Shown here: in pieces, positions 46,824-47,970 of the stretch
Position numbering within the stretch: the first letter of the stretch is position 1
Layout: each line of letters starts with the position of its first letter
Program-made: the position numbers and the translations under genes
The notes under the pieces: model-generated
What the model was told of the DNA's origin: nothing
Seen by the model: only the letters and a program-made list of their open reading frames with translations
Database searches by the model: none
Assembly (NCBI GenBank): GCA_030681795.1
Contig: JAUXRG010000001.1
Location: 1-47,970, forward strand
DNA from: Rubrivivax sp.
GTDB taxonomy: Bacteria > Pseudomonadota > Gammaproteobacteria > Burkholderiales > Burkholderiaceae_C
Direction of reading: 5' to 3'
DNA length: 47,970 bases

Positions 46824-47970
46824 TCAGCCGCCGCTGAAGACGGCGCGCGCGTGCAGGCCCAGCCCCTGCGCGACGCTGGCGAAGCGGTCGCCGCGCACGC
46901 GCTGGGCGGCCGGAAAGCCGGCGGCGATCCGCTCCACCAGCGGCGCCAGCCCGGTCGAGCCGCCGGTGAAATACAGCACGTCCACGGCCTGCGCCGGCAC
47001 ACCTGCCTGGCGTGCCGTCTCGCGTGCCGCCTGCACGATGCGTTCGAGGTCGCTCTCGATGGCCGCCGCGGCCTGCGCCTCGCTCAGCGATGCCGCCAGG
47101 CCGCGCTCGAGCAGGCCCAGGTCGATGACCGCCTGCCCGTGCAGCGCCACGTCGATCTTGGCCTGTTCGGCCGCAGCCGCCAGGGCGTGGCCCAGGCGCT
47201 GCTCCACCGTGGCCATCAGCCGCGCGTGCTGAAGCGGGTCGGCGTACCAGGCGCGCATGCGGCGCAGCTCGGCCAGGCGCGCCGGGGCGTAGACCGTATT
47301 GATGAGATGCCAGGTGGCGAGGTCGAAATACACCGCGCTGGGCACCTCGCGCGGGCGCTCGCCGGGCCGCGCCGGGCGCAGCGTGCGGTAGCCCAGCAGC
47401 GGCAGGATCGCGGCCAGCTCCACGTGGCGGTCGAAATCGGTGCCGGCCAGGTGCACGCCGTGGTTGGCGAGGATGTCGTCGCGCCGCTCGGCGCGGCCGC
47501 GCCGGCCCGGGCCCACGCGCACCAGAGAGAAGTCCGAAGTGCCGCCGCCGATATCGGCCACCAGCACGAGTTGCTCGCGGTCGATGTGGCTTTCATGGTC
47601 CAGCGCCGCCGCAATGGGCTCGAACTGGAACTGCACCTCGGCGAATCCCACCTGCCGCGCCGCGGCCTCCAGCGCGGCCTGGGCCTGGGCGTCGCGCGCG
47701 GGATCGTCGTCGACGAAGAAGACCGGCCGCCCGAGCACCGCGCGCGTTAACGGAGCACCCGCCTCGGCCTCGGCCAGCCCCTTCAGGCGGCGCAGGTAGC
47801 CGGTGACGACGTCGCGGTAGCGCACGGCCCGGCCTGCGCCGATGTCGGTGCTCTGGTCGAGCAGCGACGAGCCGAGGAGGCTCTTCATCGAGCGCATCAG
47901 CCGGCCGTCGATGCCCTCCACGTAGGCGGCCACCGCGGCGCGGCCGTACAGCCGCTCGGCCTCGAACTGC
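46824..47970 (-). CDS. Hsp70-like protein, YegD type, N terminus outside window
   Basis: About 381 C-terminal residues of an Hsp70-fold ATPase similar to E. coli YegD. The frame is open to the window edge, with YGRAAVAAYVEG and RLMRSMKSLLGSSL at the start, LVADIGGGTSDFSLVRVG (phosphate 2 region) in the middle, and VLYFTGGSTGLAPLVERI (adenosine region) near the end. It lacks the substrate-binding domain of DnaK, as usual for YegD. The first part (phosphate 1) is missing only because the window ends. It is convergent with the YecA-like gene. Confidence 0.92.
   Translation of the reverse strand, partial: QFEAERLYGRAAVAAYVEGIDGRLMRSMKSLLGSSLLDQSTDIGAGRAVRYRDVVTGYLRRLKGLAEAEAGAPLTRAVLGRPVFFVDDDPARDAQAQAALEAAARQVGFAEVQFQFEPIAAALDHESHIDREQLVLVADIGGGTSDFSLVRVGPGRRGRAERRDDILANHGVHLAGTDFDRHVELAAILPLLGYRTLRPARPGERPREVPSAVYFDLATWHLINTVYAPARLAELRRMRAWYADPLQHARLMATVEQRLGHALAAAAEQAKIDVALHGQAVIDLGLLERGLAASLSEAQAAAAIESDLERIVQAARETARQAGVPAQAVDVLYFTGGSTGLAPLVERIAAGFPAAQRVRGDRFASVAQGLGLHARAVFSGG

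Overview
The window is chromosomal DNA of high G+C (about 70% by eye) from a betaproteobacterium of the order Burkholderiales, probably a Comamonadaceae or Rubrivivax/Leptothrix-type genus. The signs are the atpAGDC order, a stand-alone N-terminal half of methionine synthase (MetH1), a DUF3567 protein, the Acidithiobacillus-type GshA and the TIGR02001-glnK-amtB cluster. The genus is an inference. I saw no tRNA, rRNA, insertion sequence, prophage or CRISPR.

Layout. 1-3718: the end of the F1Fo ATP synthase operon (atpA 3' part, atpG, atpD, atpC), closed by a good terminator. 3835-4653: a polyphosphate kinase 2. 4712-8815 (minus): an aapJQMP-type amino-acid ABC transporter with a candidate sigma-54 promoter. 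8966-10966 (minus): lemA with two TPM-domain genes. 11110-16170: hemE, priA and convergent comM, with an AT-rich gap holding a perfect DnaA box. 16399-19088: a nitrogen cluster (outer-membrane protein, PII, AmtB) behind a candidate NtrC site and sigma-54 promoter. 19232-22486: gshA and kup. 22592-26416 (minus): DUF3567, GGDEF-EAL, an MHYT-like membrane protein and metH1. 26471-28563: a DUF3108 protein divergent from an FAH-family hydrolase.

28643-37385 is the most unusual part. A secreted caspase-fold protein has lost both catalytic residues (His to Pro, Cys to Ser) and is split by a frameshift at a run of ten C. It is translationally coupled to rlpA, a septal cell-wall gene. Then comes one very large gene (1843 aa) joining two alpha/beta-hydrolase domains with complete-looking triads, a domain I cannot name, a CHAT caspase-like protease domain with its His-Cys pair, and a TPR-like tail. 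This is the best candidate for an undescribed system; its function is not known from sequence.

37425-44476: an SDR oxidoreductase, then a tight five-gene run (nitrate/sulfonate-type ABC transporter, PhoX-like phosphatase, TPR-GGDEF diguanylate cyclase). 44514-47970: mmsA, a UPF0149/YecA-like gene and the 3' part of a YegD-like Hsp70 gene.

Themes: nitrogen acquisition (aap, glnK-amtB), energy and phosphate (ATP synthase, PPK2, PhoX), c-di-GMP signalling (two genes), and a double caspase-fold locus. Coordinates were read by eye; family names rest on motif recognition, not on searches.
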